Assembly (NCBI RefSeq): GCF_000942395.1
Contig: NZ_LN812102.1
Span: 155,358-219,357 of the forward strand
DNA from: Risungbinella massiliensis
Lineage (GTDB): Bacteria; Bacillota; Bacilli; Thermoactinomycetales; Thermoactinomycetaceae
Length of the DNA: 64,000 nt
Reading direction: 5' to 3'
In this document: in pieces, positions 1 through 9,044 of the stretch
Layout of the letters: each line of letters opens with the position of its first letter
Position numbering within the stretch: the stretch's first letter is position 1
Made by a program: the position numbers and the translations under genes
Notes under the pieces: generated by a model
Database searches by the model: none
What the model saw: the letters and a program-made list of their open reading frames with translations, nothing else
What the model was told of the DNA's origin: nothing

Positions 1-933
<933 letters not shown>

Positions 934-3462
934 ATGAGAACTCTCATACGTGTGGGACTTTCTACTACGCTGATCGTATTACTAGTTGTTAGCTTAGTTG
1001 TGATAAATTTTGCACCAACAGCTAATGCCGCTTCGAAAGACGCAGAGCTTTGGAAAGCAATACAACCACTAGGTACAGTCGTAAGTTTTATGAACACTGG
1101 TGCACACCCTGATGATGAACAAAGTGGATTACTAGCTTATCTGTCACTTGGCAAAGGAGTTCGCTCGATCAGTCTGATCGCCAATCGTGGGGAAGGGGGT
1201 CAAAATGAGATTGGAAAGGAGCTCTTCAATGGATTAGGAATGATCCGCTCGCGAGAACTCCAAGAGGCAGCAGAACTTTTGAATCTCCATTTGATTCATC
1301 TAAGCGAAAAACCTGATGATCCTATCTTTGATTTTGGCTTTTCCAAGTCTCCTGTAGAAACATTAAATAATTGGGGAGAATCCCTTACTTACGAGCGATT
1401 GATCCGTCAGATTCGGCAGACACGGCCAGATATTGTGATGCCTAGTTTCTTGGATGTACCTTCTCAACATGGACATCATCGGGCGATCAATCAGTTGACT
1501 GTAAAAGCATTTGAAGATGCAGCAAATCCCAATGTTTTTCCAGAACATATGAAACAAGGACTCGCTCCTTGGCAGATCAAAAAATTATACCTCCCAGGTA
1601 CGAGCACCACTACTACGTTACGTTTTAATATTGGCGGGAAAGTAGATCCGATTTACGAACTTACCTATCCACAACTTGGGGAAGAATCCCGTAAGTTACA
1701 CAAATCTCAAGGGATGGGACGAGATATCCCGGTAGCAGACCAATTTGTCAATTTACAACTATTCAAATCGAAGGTAGGGGCTACAGGGTCAGAACAAACT
1801 ATTTTTGATAACCTACCATATGATCTGACAGCATTTAGTCAACAAGTGACAGATAAAAAAGTAAAGAAACAGTTAAAGCAGCTTCAAGTAGAATATAACA
1901 CTATCATTCAAAGCTATCCAAACTATGAACAAGTAACTATTGGAGTTCAAAAAGCACTTAAATCAACTCGTCAACTATTAAATGATCTGAACAAAAAACC
2001 ACTTCCTGGTGAGCAACAATCAGATCTCGTCTACCGTTTGCAGGTAAAAGAAGAGCAGTTACTCCATGCGAGTAAAGTTGCTTCTAAGATTGATTCGACA
2101 TTATCAGTAGGGGATGGAGTATGGACACTAGGCGCTTCGAAGCAAGTATCTATCCAACTGACAAATGGTAGTGCAGATAAGATATCGGATTTAAAAATAA
2201 CACCTGTGCTGGAAAAAGGATGGTCTGCTTCCATCACAAATGTACCAAAACAATTGAAAGAAGGGGAGAAAACCACCCTATCAGTCGATGTAAAGGCCCC
2301 GACTGCTGACAATAGTTTCTTCCAACCATATGAGGTGACTCCTGTTCAGTTTGATGTAAGTTACAAGCTGTATAACGAGACCGTTACCCAGCGAGTAAAG
2401 GTAGATCCAGTATTACAGACACCTGCCAATTTGCCGGACTGGGGTCTTCTGTTGACACCAGAATCAGGTGTTGTTAATACCGAAAAAGAACAGGATACGA
2501 AGAAGGTAACAGTACAAGTAACTAACTTTGTTCAAGGACCAAGTAAAGGAACCCTAGAACTTCAGCTACCAGCAGGATGGAAGGCAGTGTCTAGTTCTCC
2601 AGAGGTATCGTTCCAAAAGTTCCAAGAGACAAAAGATATTACTTTTACCATCACAACTCCGAAAGTTACGGAACAAAAATACTCCATTCCTGTAGTAGCT
2701 AAGGTAAACGGGAAGTCCTTCTCTACACAAGTACAGACGATCTCGTATCCTCATATTGGAAAAGTCTACTATGTACGAGATGCAACCCTCATTTTCCAAG
2801 GTGTTTCACTAAAATATGATGCGACTCGTAAAATTGGTTATGTAGAGAGTGGCTTTGATGATCTTGCTAATGCATTACGTGAAGCAGGACTAAACATCAC
2901 ATCATTAACCGAAAATGACTTAAAAACAGGAGATTTATCACAGTATGACACAATTGTAGTAGGGATTCGCGCCTATCTGTCACGTAACGATCTCCTTGAG
3001 AACAATCAAAAGATCCTAGACTATGTGAAAAATGGTGGGCATGTGGTGATGCAATATCACAAGCCAGGAGACAATTGGAAACCAGAACTGGCACCTTACC
3101 CAATCCAACCTGGTGACCCAGCAATTAATTGGCGGGTAACAGATGAGAAAGCAGCAGTTACATTTCTAGATCTTCAACACCCGATTATTCAAGGACCTAA
3201 CTTGATCACATCTAAAGACTTCGATAACTGGGTTCAAGAACGAGCTGTTTATTTTCCGTCGTCTTATGACCCTGCATACCAAAAGCTCTTTTCTATGGCA
3301 GATCCCAACGAGCAACCTTTTGATACAGGTGTCTTAGTAGCCAATTATGGCAAAGGTACTTATATCTATACCAGTCTAGTGCTCTATCGTGAAATTCAAT
3401 CACAAGTTTCTGGTGGATATCGCCTCATGGTTAACTTGATCGAGTATCCAAATCAACCTTAA
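934..3462 (+). CDS. Secreted PIG-L/LmbE-family deacetylase with NEW3-like domains
   Basis: Protein of 842 residues. A hydrophobic signal sequence (about 8-30, ending TANA) indicates export. The zinc motif AHPDDE is at about 57-62, with a partner HGHH near 180, defining a PIG-L/LmbE N-acetyl hydrolase domain (about 50-270). The middle contains beta-rich repeats of the NEW3/alpha-galactosidase-associated type (about 395-600). The last 220 residues look like a ThuA/GATase-like fold (DTIVVGIRAYLSRNDLL). The family removes N-acetyl groups from GlcNAc-type sugars; the substrate is unknown, with a surface glycan or glycoconjugate as an inference. ATG follows AGGAGG at 922-927. The gene stands alone and ends at a terminator. 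Confidence 0.8.
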   Translation: MRTLIRVGLSTTLIVLLVVSLVVINFAPTANAASKDAELWKAIQPLGTVVSFMNTGAHPDDEQSGLLAYLSLGKGVRSISLIANRGEGGQNEIGKELFNGLGMIRSRELQEAAELLNLHLIHLSEKPDDPIFDFGFSKSPVETLNNWGESLTYERLIRQIRQTRPDIVMPSFLDVPSQHGHHRAINQLTVKAFEDAANPNVFPEHMKQGLAPWQIKKLYLPGTSTTTTLRFNIGGKVDPIYELTYPQLGEESRKLHKSQGMGRDIPVADQFVNLQLFKSKVGATGSEQTIFDNLPYDLTAFSQQVTDKKVKKQLKQLQVEYNTIIQSYPNYEQVTIGVQKALKSTRQLLNDLNKKPLPGEQQSDLVYRLQVKEEQLLHASKVASKIDSTLSVGDGVWTLGASKQVSIQLTNGSADKISDLKITPVLEKGWSASITNVPKQLKEGEKTTLSVDVKAPTADNSFFQPYEVTPVQFDVSYKLYNETVTQRVKVDPVLQTPANLPDWGLLLTPESGVVNTEKEQDTKKVTVQVTNFVQGPSKGTLELQLPAGWKAVSSSPEVSFQKFQETKDITFTITTPKVTEQKYSIPVVAKVNGKSFSTQVQTISYPHIGKVYYVRDATLIFQGVSLKYDATRKIGYVESGFDDLANALREAGLNITSLTENDLKTGDLSQYDTIVVGIRAYLSRNDLLENNQKILDYVKNGGHVVMQYHKPGDNWKPELAPYPIQPGDPAINWRVTDEKAAVTFLDLQHPIIQGPNLITSKDFDNWVQERAVYFPSSYDPAYQKLFSMADPNEQPFDTGVLVANYGKGTYIYTSLVLYREIQSQVSGGYRLMVNLIEYPNQP

Positions 3463-3463
3463 T

Positions 3464-3506
3464 AAAAAACAGACAAGCGCCAAAGTTGGACGCTTGTCTG
3501 TTTTTT
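3464..3506. terminator. Bidirectional terminator
   Basis: A 13-bp stem (3467-3479 with 3491-3503, AAACAGACAAGCG) has an A-run before it and a T-run after it. It serves the PIG-L gene on + and the small gene on -. Confidence 0.85.
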
Positions 3507-3735
3507 ATCGTTCATTACCCCGTTTGAAATTGCCTGTTACTTTTGCCATTATCAATTGTCTCTCTGATTCATCACTTGCCTGGTCCATTTTGGCAAGAAA
3601 CTTCGTAGCCTCTGTGCCTTTTAAGGTTTTCACTTGTTTCTCATACCAGTAAAGTAAGACAGTTTGATTTTTAGTTACTGTATATCGAAACATCTCACCT
3701 GCTAAACGATTCCGTTTATCTATCGGTCCTGACAT
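3505..3735 (-). CDS. Small conserved-looking protein of unknown function
   Basis: A 76-residue soluble basic protein that starts MSGPIDKRNRLAGEMF. ATG has AAGGAG eight bases upstream. It has no membrane segment, cysteine or recognisable domain. The middle (YTVTKNQTVLLYWYEKQVKTL) alternates hydrophobic and polar residues, suggesting beta strands, and the C-terminus is helical and charged. I think similar short proteins occur in Bacillus genomes but cannot name a family. It is followed on its own strand by the shared hairpin at 3464-3506. Confidence 0.65.
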   Translation of the reverse strand: MSGPIDKRNRLAGEMFRYTVTKNQTVLLYWYEKQVKTLKGTEATKFLAKMDQASDESERQLIMAKVTGNFKRGNER

Positions 3736-3754
3736 TTACAGAACTCCTTATTTC

Positions 3755-4426
3755 TCATGTGTGAAACTTCCGAACAATAGTGTATGCAGAAGTAGGTTGG
3801 TAAAAATAGCTACGTAACAAGAAAATAAGTACAACACTAGATGCTGCAAAACCTGCGATAACATCACTTGGATAATGAACCCCTAGATATACACGACTAA
3901 CCCCAATAGCGATCGAGAGAACAACAGACAGGAGAAGGATGGTGATTTTTTGCCAATTCTGCGTGACTATCTTAGTGAAGCAATATCCCATCATACCAAA
4001 GAAGAGCAGGGAACATAGTGCATGTCCACTTGGAAAACTATAACTATTTAATAGAAGGAGTGCATTCTCTGAAGGGCGTGGTCGCTCAAATAAATTTTTA
4101 AGAAATCCAGTTAAAAGAGGTCCCATCACAAACGCAAGGAAAAGAAGTATATTTTCCTGTGTAAGCTTTCTCCGAACCAAGATAAAGGTTGTGCCCAAGA
4201 AAAATATTATCCTAGTGATACCCGATCCCAAAAAAGTAACGGTAGACATGATGGTCGTCCAGAAAGGAGTACGCCATGATTGGATTTTCTGGGTAAAATA
4301 TCGGTCGAAATCATGTAGCTGATTTTCTATTAATGCTGCTGATAGAAGAAAAAAGGCTCCTCCAAACATTACAATTCCGGACCAGAAGAGACTAGGACGT
4401 GAGTTGTGGGTGATTTGAACGTTCAT
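3755..4426 (-). CDS. PAP2-family membrane phosphatase
   Basis: A 223-residue integral membrane protein with about six hydrophobic segments. The three PAP2 phosphatase motifs are visible: KNLFERPRP, SFPSGH and SRVYLGVHYPSDV. The family dephosphorylates undecaprenyl pyrophosphate or lipid phosphates at the outer face of the membrane. ATG at 4424-4426 is preceded by AGGAGGAAACT. A 35-residue longer reading frame upstream lacks a ribosome site and was not used. An undecaprenyl-diphosphatase role (BcrC-like) is possible; phosphatidylglycerophosphatase activity is the alternative. Confidence 0.85.
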   Translation of the reverse strand: MNVQITHNSRPSLFWSGIVMFGGAFFLLSAALIENQLHDFDRYFTQKIQSWRTPFWTTIMSTVTFLGSGITRIIFFLGTTFILVRRKLTQENILLFLAFVMGPLLTGFLKNLFERPRPSENALLLLNSYSFPSGHALCSLLFFGMMGYCFTKIVTQNWQKITILLLSVVLSIAIGVSRVYLGVHYPSDVIAGFAASSVVLIFLLRSYFYQPTSAYTIVRKFHT

Positions 4427-4641
4427 AGTTTCCTCCTTTTGAAAAGAGTATACTAGATTCTCTAATCTATGACATGTTCCACTCAATAAAGGCCAATGAA
4501 TGCCCTTCCATTTTTTTGATTTGACTAACATCTCTCCTAGATGATGTCTCTCTTTATAACTATGGTAGACTAACTAAATTAAAATATTTTATTGCAGTTA
4601 TGTTTGAGACTTTGCAATACTTAGAAAGGTGTTTGAGATTC

Positions 4642-5853
4642 ATGATTCAAAATCCAACAGGAAAAGAACGTTTAGGATTGGCTTTTCTTCTCAGTACGTT
4701 AGCAATATTAGGACCACTTAATATTGATATGTATTTACCAAGTTTTCCTGATATTGCGGATGATTTAAATGCACGTGCGTCGCTTGTACAGCTTAGTTTA
4801 ACAGCCTGTTTAATTGGACTCGCGATTGGTCAGGTAATTGTTGGACCGATCAGTGATGCCCAAGGTAGAAAGAAGCCCTTACTGGTATTTATTTTCTTAT
4901 TTGCATTATCTTCATTTCTTTGTGCACTCGCTCCGAATATCATCACATTGGTAGTAGCTAGATTTTTACAAGGCTTCACAGCATCGGCAGGGGTCGTCCT
5001 TTCACGTGCTGTCGTTCGTGATGTGTTTAGCGGAAGAGAGCTAACAAAGTTCTTTGCACTTTTGATGGTAATCATTTCTATTGCTCCCATGGTTGCGCCA
5101 ATGGCTGGTGGGGCAATCTTACTTTTACCATCTTCCAGTTGGGAAACCATTTTCTTCTTTTTAGGTTTACTGGGAATTTTTATTGTTTTGGTTGTTGCTT
5201 TGCGATTTAAGGAGACCTTACCGAAAGAAAAGCGCATTCCAAGTTCAGTCAGTCATTCTGTTCGTACGATGGGGAGTTTGTTGAAGGATCGTTCCTTTAT
5301 TGGTTACGCCTTAACGGTCGGATTCATTCATGGCGGGAGCTTTGCTTATGTATCTGGAACTCCTTTTGTGTATCAAGGAATCTATAATGTATCGCCTCAA
5401 GTCTTTAGTATTCTATTTGGGATGAATGGTATCGCTATTATTATGGGTAGTTTTATCATTGGGCGATTTGGTGGAATAATTCATGAAAGAAAATTGTTGC
5501 AAACTGCTGTAATGATCGCGGTAAGTGCAACCTTTATACTTCTAGTCATGACGATTATAGAAGGACCATTAGTAACTCTTGTGATCCCGATTTTTATTTA
5601 TATGACCTCTATGGGAATGATTTTAACCAGCTCCTTTACACTGGCGATGGAGAATCAAGAACACCGTGCAGGAAGTGCAAGTGCTGTGTTAGGTATGATT
5701 CCGTTGTTACTCGGATCCATGGTCTCTCCTCTTGTTGGTATTAACGAGGAAACAGCAATACCAATGGGAGCAGTATTATTTATTACTTCTTTTATTGGAT
5801 CTATCGCATTCTTTCAATTAACAAATAGGGTTAACCAAATCGAACAATCATGA
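4642..5853 (+). CDS. Bcr/CflA-family multidrug efflux MFS transporter
   Basis: A 403-residue protein with 12 predicted membrane helices. The N-terminus carries NIDMYLPSFPDIA, typical of the Bcr/CflA drug:H+ antiporters, followed by the loop GPISDAQGRKKPL (MFS motif A) and RFLQGFTASAGVVLSRAVVRD. These proteins export chloramphenicol, bicyclomycin or similar drugs; the substrate here is unknown. ATG 4642 has GAAAGGTG upstream and fits the family better than ATG 4600, which has no ribosome site. Downstream is an acetyltransferase behind an attenuator, so the pair may be a small drug-defence locus. Confidence 0.85.
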   Translation: MIQNPTGKERLGLAFLLSTLAILGPLNIDMYLPSFPDIADDLNARASLVQLSLTACLIGLAIGQVIVGPISDAQGRKKPLLVFIFLFALSSFLCALAPNIITLVVARFLQGFTASAGVVLSRAVVRDVFSGRELTKFFALLMVIISIAPMVAPMAGGAILLLPSSSWETIFFFLGLLGIFIVLVVALRFKETLPKEKRIPSSVSHSVRTMGSLLKDRSFIGYALTVGFIHGGSFAYVSGTPFVYQGIYNVSPQVFSILFGMNGIAIIMGSFIIGRFGGIIHERKLLQTAVMIAVSATFILLVMTIIEGPLVTLVIPIFIYMTSMGMILTSSFTLAMENQEHRAGSASAVLGMIPLLLGSMVSPLVGINEETAIPMGAVLFITSFIGSIAFFQLTNRVNQIEQS

Positions 5854-5888
5854 GGTAGAAGCAAGTGACCGTACTATCTATAAGTTCA

Positions 5889-5917
5889 TTGAATTGTCTT
5901 ACTTGTTGACTTATACT
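5889..5917 (+). promoter_or_regulatory. Sigma-A-type promoter of the acetyltransferase leader
   Basis: TTGAAT at 5889-5894 and TATACT at 5912-5917 are separated by 17 bp. Transcription would start near 5924, giving a leader of about 300 nt in front of the acetyltransferase start codon. Confidence 0.55.
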
Positions 5918-5971
5918 ATTTCATATAAACACTTCATTGAAGGAAATGGCGGAGGGAAGGAGAGGATCCAA

Positions 5972-6076
5972 ATGAAGAAAAGATCAATGAAATCTTTATC
6001 CAAAGGAATTGGGTACTCTACTGCTGTTTTCTTTGATCATGCTAATCACGGGAGAAGTATGTCCAAAATTGGATGA
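5972..6076 (+). CDS. Putative 34-residue leader peptide
   Basis: A short ORF that begins MKKRSMKSLSKGIGYS and has a good ribosome site (GGAGAGGATCCAA-ATG). It lies between a promoter at 5889-5917 and two hairpins at 6128-6195, the last of which is a terminator just before the acetyltransferase. That position is typical of leader peptides whose translation state sets attenuation. It has no hydrophobic signal sequence and no cysteine, so a bacteriocin or pheromone is less likely. The coding evidence is only the ORF, the ribosome site and the context. Confidence 0.45.
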   Translation: MKKRSMKSLSKGIGYSTAVFFDHANHGRSMSKIG

Positions 6077-6127
6077 TTGCGACTTTTATCCTTTCGTTTA
6101 GAATGATCACTAGGATATAGTGGAACT

Positions 6128-6198
6128 CCACAGGTCGCTTTCCTGTGGTTACATATATTTGTCATGTACACCGCAGGATTCCTGTGGTGTTTTTTATT
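6128..6198 (+). promoter_or_regulatory. Attenuator: four mutually pairing segments ending in a terminator
   Basis: Segment 1 CCACAGG (6128-6134), 2 CCTGTGG (6142-6148), 3 ACACCGCAGG (6168-6177) and 4 CCTGTGGTGT (6181-6190) are followed by a T-run. 1:2 and 3:4 form the terminator state. 2:3 (one G-U pair) forms an antiterminator. The T-run ends about 10 nt before the acetyltransferase ribosome site. Confidence 0.65.
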
Positions 6199-6219
6199 AT
6201 CAAAAAGGAGAATGATCCG

Positions 6220-6756
6220 ATGCAATTAAACGGTGAAAACATTTTTGTAAAACTTATAGAGAAATCTGATGCAAATTCACTTTTATCGCTTGAACAGAAA
6301 AACAAAGACTTTTTTCAACTATTTACGGGTTTGAGAGAGGAATCATTTTATACTCACCAAGTCCAAGTAGAGCGAATTCGAAATCAAATAGAATTACAAA
6401 AAGCAGACCAAGGATATTTCTTCTTGATTTGTTTACAAAAATCAAGAAAAGTAATTGGGGAAGTTATGCTCAGTGAAGTGGTACGTGCAAATCTACAAAG
6501 CTGTTGGATTGGGTATTTCTTAGACAAAGATCATAACGGAAAAGGGTATATGACAGAGGCTGTAAAGCTTGTTGTAAACTATGCATTTCGAGAATTAGAC
6601 TTACATCGTATAGAAGCAGGCGTAATGCCACACAACATCGGTTCCATAAAAGTATTGCGGAAAGTCGGTTTCCATAAAGAGGGCATTGCTAAAAAGAATG
6701 TAAAAATTAATGGTCATTGGGAGGATCATCAAATATTAGCTATTATAAATGAATAA
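6220..6756 (+). CDS. GNAT acetyltransferase, RimJ/RimL type
   Basis: A 178-residue cytosolic protein. The acetyl-CoA-binding core is recognisable in WIGYFLDKDHNGKGYMTEAVK, and the C-terminus has RIEAGVMPHNIGSIKVLRKVGF, as in RimJ/RimL ribosomal-protein acetyltransferases and related enzymes that modify antibiotics or amino groups. ATG 6220 follows AAAAAGGAG; the longer GTG frame from 6145 would run through the terminator stem and was rejected. The attenuated leader suggests induction by something that slows ribosomes, so an antibiotic-modifying role is an inference. Substrate unknown. Confidence 0.8.
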   Translation: MQLNGENIFVKLIEKSDANSLLSLEQKNKDFFQLFTGLREESFYTHQVQVERIRNQIELQKADQGYFFLICLQKSRKVIGEVMLSEVVRANLQSCWIGYFLDKDHNGKGYMTEAVKLVVNYAFRELDLHRIEAGVMPHNIGSIKVLRKVGFHKEGIAKKNVKINGHWEDHQILAIINE

Positions 6757-6843
6757 GATAGATAGTGATTACTTGCTTTCTAACGGAAACCAGCTTTTGA
6801 ACGTGTTTTAATAATTACATAGTCCAAGTAGCTTTACTAATAA

Positions 6844-6887
6844 CCTCAATAAAAGATATTATAGATACAAGATATCTTTTATTGAGG
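6844..6887 (+). promoter_or_regulatory. Perfect 16-bp inverted repeat covering the Rrf2 gene ribosome site
   Basis: CCTCAATAAAAGATAT (6844-6859) is the exact reverse complement of 6872-6887, with a 12-nt loop. The right arm ends in the GAGG of the ribosome site, so it may be an operator for the Rrf2 protein, an RNA hairpin masking translation, or both. Confidence 0.6.
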
Positions 6888-6900
6888 AGTATATAAATAG

Positions 6901-7302
6901 ATGAAATATTCAAAGGCAACAAACTATGCACTTCATACAATGCTATATCTAGCAGTTAATACTCCAGAGAATCATATCGGCGTTCACCAACTCGCTGAGC
7001 ATCAAAAAGTATCTACTACATACTTGTCCAAAATATTGACTAAACTCGTGAAATCTGGAATAGTGGAGTCAATTTCTGGCGCAAGTGGTGGATATAAGTT
7101 AAGACATAATTGGGAAAGTATTTCTTTTTTAGATATCATTCGCGCTATTGAAGGTCCTTCATCCATATTTGACTATTGTGTTGATCATAATCCTGATTGT
7201 CCGATACAAAAGGTGATTTTTTCTGCAGAAGAAAAGATGTTGAATGAACTAAGGAATAAAAAAATGGTTGATTTAGCTAAGCAAATAAAAGTGGCTCCCT
7301 AA
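6901..7302 (+). CDS. Rrf2-family transcriptional regulator
   Basis: 133 residues. The winged helix-turn-helix at 1-70 (KATNYALHTMLYLA, then TTYLSKILTKLVKSGIVES and SGASGGYKL) is characteristic of Rrf2/NsrR/IscR regulators. The C-terminal part has two cysteines (YCVDHNPDCP) rather than the three of the Fe-S forms, so redox-cysteine or small-molecule sensing is more likely than a full cluster, though this is inference. Start ATG follows TTGAGGAG. The gene sits directly upstream of a TrxB-like flavoenzyme, its probable target, and its promoter region carries a perfect inverted repeat. Confidence 0.85.
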   Translation: MKYSKATNYALHTMLYLAVNTPENHIGVHQLAEHQKVSTTYLSKILTKLVKSGIVESISGASGGYKLRHNWESISFLDIIRAIEGPSSIFDYCVDHNPDCPIQKVIFSAEEKMLNELRNKKMVDLAKQIKVAP

Positions 7303-7314
7303 GCCGCTTTTATT
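7285..7314 (+). terminator. Weak terminator overlapping the Rrf2 stop codon
   Basis: AAAAGTGGCT pairs with AGCCGCTTTT across the stop codon, and the sequence after it is T-rich. It may only partly separate the Rrf2 gene from the downstream flavoenzyme. Confidence 0.45.
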
Positions 7315-7390
7315 ATTCCTTTAATAAAGACATTAAAGAGTGTTAATATCCCTAATAAGGTTATTATTAAAATGTAAAGGATGGAGCAAG

Positions 7391-8296
7391 ATGGATATTT
7401 TTGATTGTGTCATTATTGGCGCAGGTCCAGCAGGATTAAGTGCAAGTTTAACTTTAGGTAGAGCTAGAAGGAATATTGCTGTCTTGGATGATGGAACAAA
7501 TAGAAATAGAGTTACCCATCAGTCACATGGGTTTCTTACTCGAGATGGAATTAAGCCTCAAGAGTTTAAGGAGATTGGATTAAACGAGCTAAAGAATTAC
7601 CCATCAGTATCATTTTTTCATTCAACAGTGACTGAGATTTTGGATGATATGAATGGTCAGCAATTTATCATCAAAACAAAGAATCATCAGATGTTTCATA
7701 CAGAAAAGATTGTATTAGCAACCGGTATTCAAGAGAGATTCTCTATTCCAAGTGTAAGAGAATATTATGGAAAAAGCTTGTTTAGTTGCCCATATTGTGA
7801 TGGCTGGGAGATGAGGGATCAGCCGTTAGTTATAATTGCAGACAAAGAAGAGTTCGTACTACACATGGCTAGATTAGTCTATAACTGGTCTAAAGATTTG
7901 GTAGTAGTTACAAATGGAGTAGAAATTTCCAAGGAAGGAGTTCGAGAGTTACGTAAACGAGATATCATCATAAAAACTGAACCAATAAAAAACTTAATAG
8001 GGGATGACGGATATCTACAAAAAATTGAATTTGTTTCAGGAGAAACGATTATAAGATCAGGCGGGTTTGTTGTACCATCTTTTTATCGTCCCAATCTATT
8101 TGCTGAACAATTAGGATGTAACGTTCAGGAAAATGGAGCAGTTGTAACAGACGGAGCAGGACGCACGACACGTCAAAATATATATGTTGTAGGAGAAACT
8201 GAAAAATCAGTTCCCTCTTCTCTAGTTATTACAGCTGCTGATGGTAATAAGGTTGCAGCTTCCGTAAATATGGACCTTACTATGGAACGTTTTTAA
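7391..8296 (+). CDS. Thioredoxin-reductase-like NAD(P)/FAD oxidoreductase
   Basis: A 301-residue flavoprotein. GAGPAG at 10-15 is the FAD Rossmann motif, CPYC at 133-136 is the redox disulphide, and the C-terminal segment with VVGETEKS corresponds to the second FAD contact. The size and order match the low-molecular-weight TrxB family. The NADPH Rossmann region (about 145-200) lacks a clear GGGxxA motif, so it may be a TrxB-like protein rather than the housekeeping thioredoxin reductase. ATG 7391 follows AAGGATGGAG. It lies 88 bp downstream of the Rrf2 gene, which probably regulates it under redox or nitrosative stress. Confidence 0.8.
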   Translation: MDIFDCVIIGAGPAGLSASLTLGRARRNIAVLDDGTNRNRVTHQSHGFLTRDGIKPQEFKEIGLNELKNYPSVSFFHSTVTEILDDMNGQQFIIKTKNHQMFHTEKIVLATGIQERFSIPSVREYYGKSLFSCPYCDGWEMRDQPLVIIADKEEFVLHMARLVYNWSKDLVVVTNGVEISKEGVRELRKRDIIIKTEPIKNLIGDDGYLQKIEFVSGETIIRSGGFVVPSFYRPNLFAEQLGCNVQENGAVVTDGAGRTTRQNIYVVGETEKSVPSSLVITAADGNKVAASVNMDLTMERF

Positions 8297-8360
8297 TTCA
8301 ACCACAATTGCTTTTTAACTAATGATTTACTTTCATATTACAAATCAGAAATACACAACA

Positions 8361-8407
8361 AAAAAAGAGGATATATGCCCTCATTTGGACATCGTATCCT
8401 CTTTTAC
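8361..8407. terminator. Bidirectional terminator
   Basis: AAAAGAGGATA (8363-8373) pairs with TATCCTCTTTT (8395-8405), with A and T runs on the two sides. It separates the convergent TrxB-like and mhqN genes. Confidence 0.75.
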
Positions 8408-8425
8408 TTATTTTGTGAATTGCAT

Positions 8426-9025
8426 TTATTTTACTACTTTCACTCGATCTTCAAGAGGCTGGAATTCTTTTGCACCTGGCTCCATTGCTGGTTTTCCAAA
8501 TGGCATTTGAGCGATCAATTTCCAATTAGCTGGAACGTTCCACTCTTTTTGAACTTCTGCATCAATAAGTGGGTTATAATGCTGAAGAGAAGCTCCAAGA
8601 CCTTCCATTTCTAGTGCAGTCCAGATTACAAATTGTAGCATCCCATTGGATTGCTGAGCCCAAACTGGGAAGTTATCAGCATATAGAGCAAATTGTTTTT
8701 GAAGAGACTCGATCACACTCATATCTTCAAAGAAAAGAACCGTACCATATCCATTACGGAAGGAGGCAATTTTTTCCTCAGTAGGAGCAAAGTTCTCTGC
8801 AGGAACAATTTTACGCAATTCTTCTTTTGTGATATCCCATACTTTATTATGACTGTCGTGCAGAAGTACCAATACTCTTGCACTTTGGGAGTTGAAAGAA
8901 GAAGGAGTATATTTCACTGCATGTTCGATTACTTCTTGAATTCTTTCGTCAGAAATGGGGGACTCTTTACTAATTCCATAATAAGAACGACGATCTTCTA
9001 CTGCTTGATAAAAACTTTTTGCCAT
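8426..9025 (-). CDS. mhqN: MhqN-like nitroreductase
   Basis: A 199-residue FMN-dependent nitroreductase of the Frm2/MhqN branch. Visible signatures are the N-terminal RRSYYGISKESPISDERIQ, then YTPSSFNSQSARVLVL, which binds the flavin phosphate, and the C-terminal MPFGKP. In B. subtilis, MhqN is made together with the dioxygenase MhqO when hydroquinones and catechols derepress MhqR. Here the mhqO-like gene is immediately upstream on the same strand (19 bp gap) and mhqR follows, so the same stress role is likely. The ribosome site is AAGGAATGATATAA. It ends at the hairpin 8361-8407. Confidence 0.8.
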   Translation of the reverse strand: MAKSFYQAVEDRRSYYGISKESPISDERIQEVIEHAVKYTPSSFNSQSARVLVLLHDSHNKVWDITKEELRKIVPAENFAPTEEKIASFRNGYGTVLFFEDMSVIESLQKQFALYADNFPVWAQQSNGMLQFVIWTALEMEGLGASLQHYNPLIDAEVQKEWNVPANWKLIAQMPFGKPAMEPGAKEFQPLEDRVKVVK

Positions 9026-9044
9026 TTATATCATTCCTTTTTTG

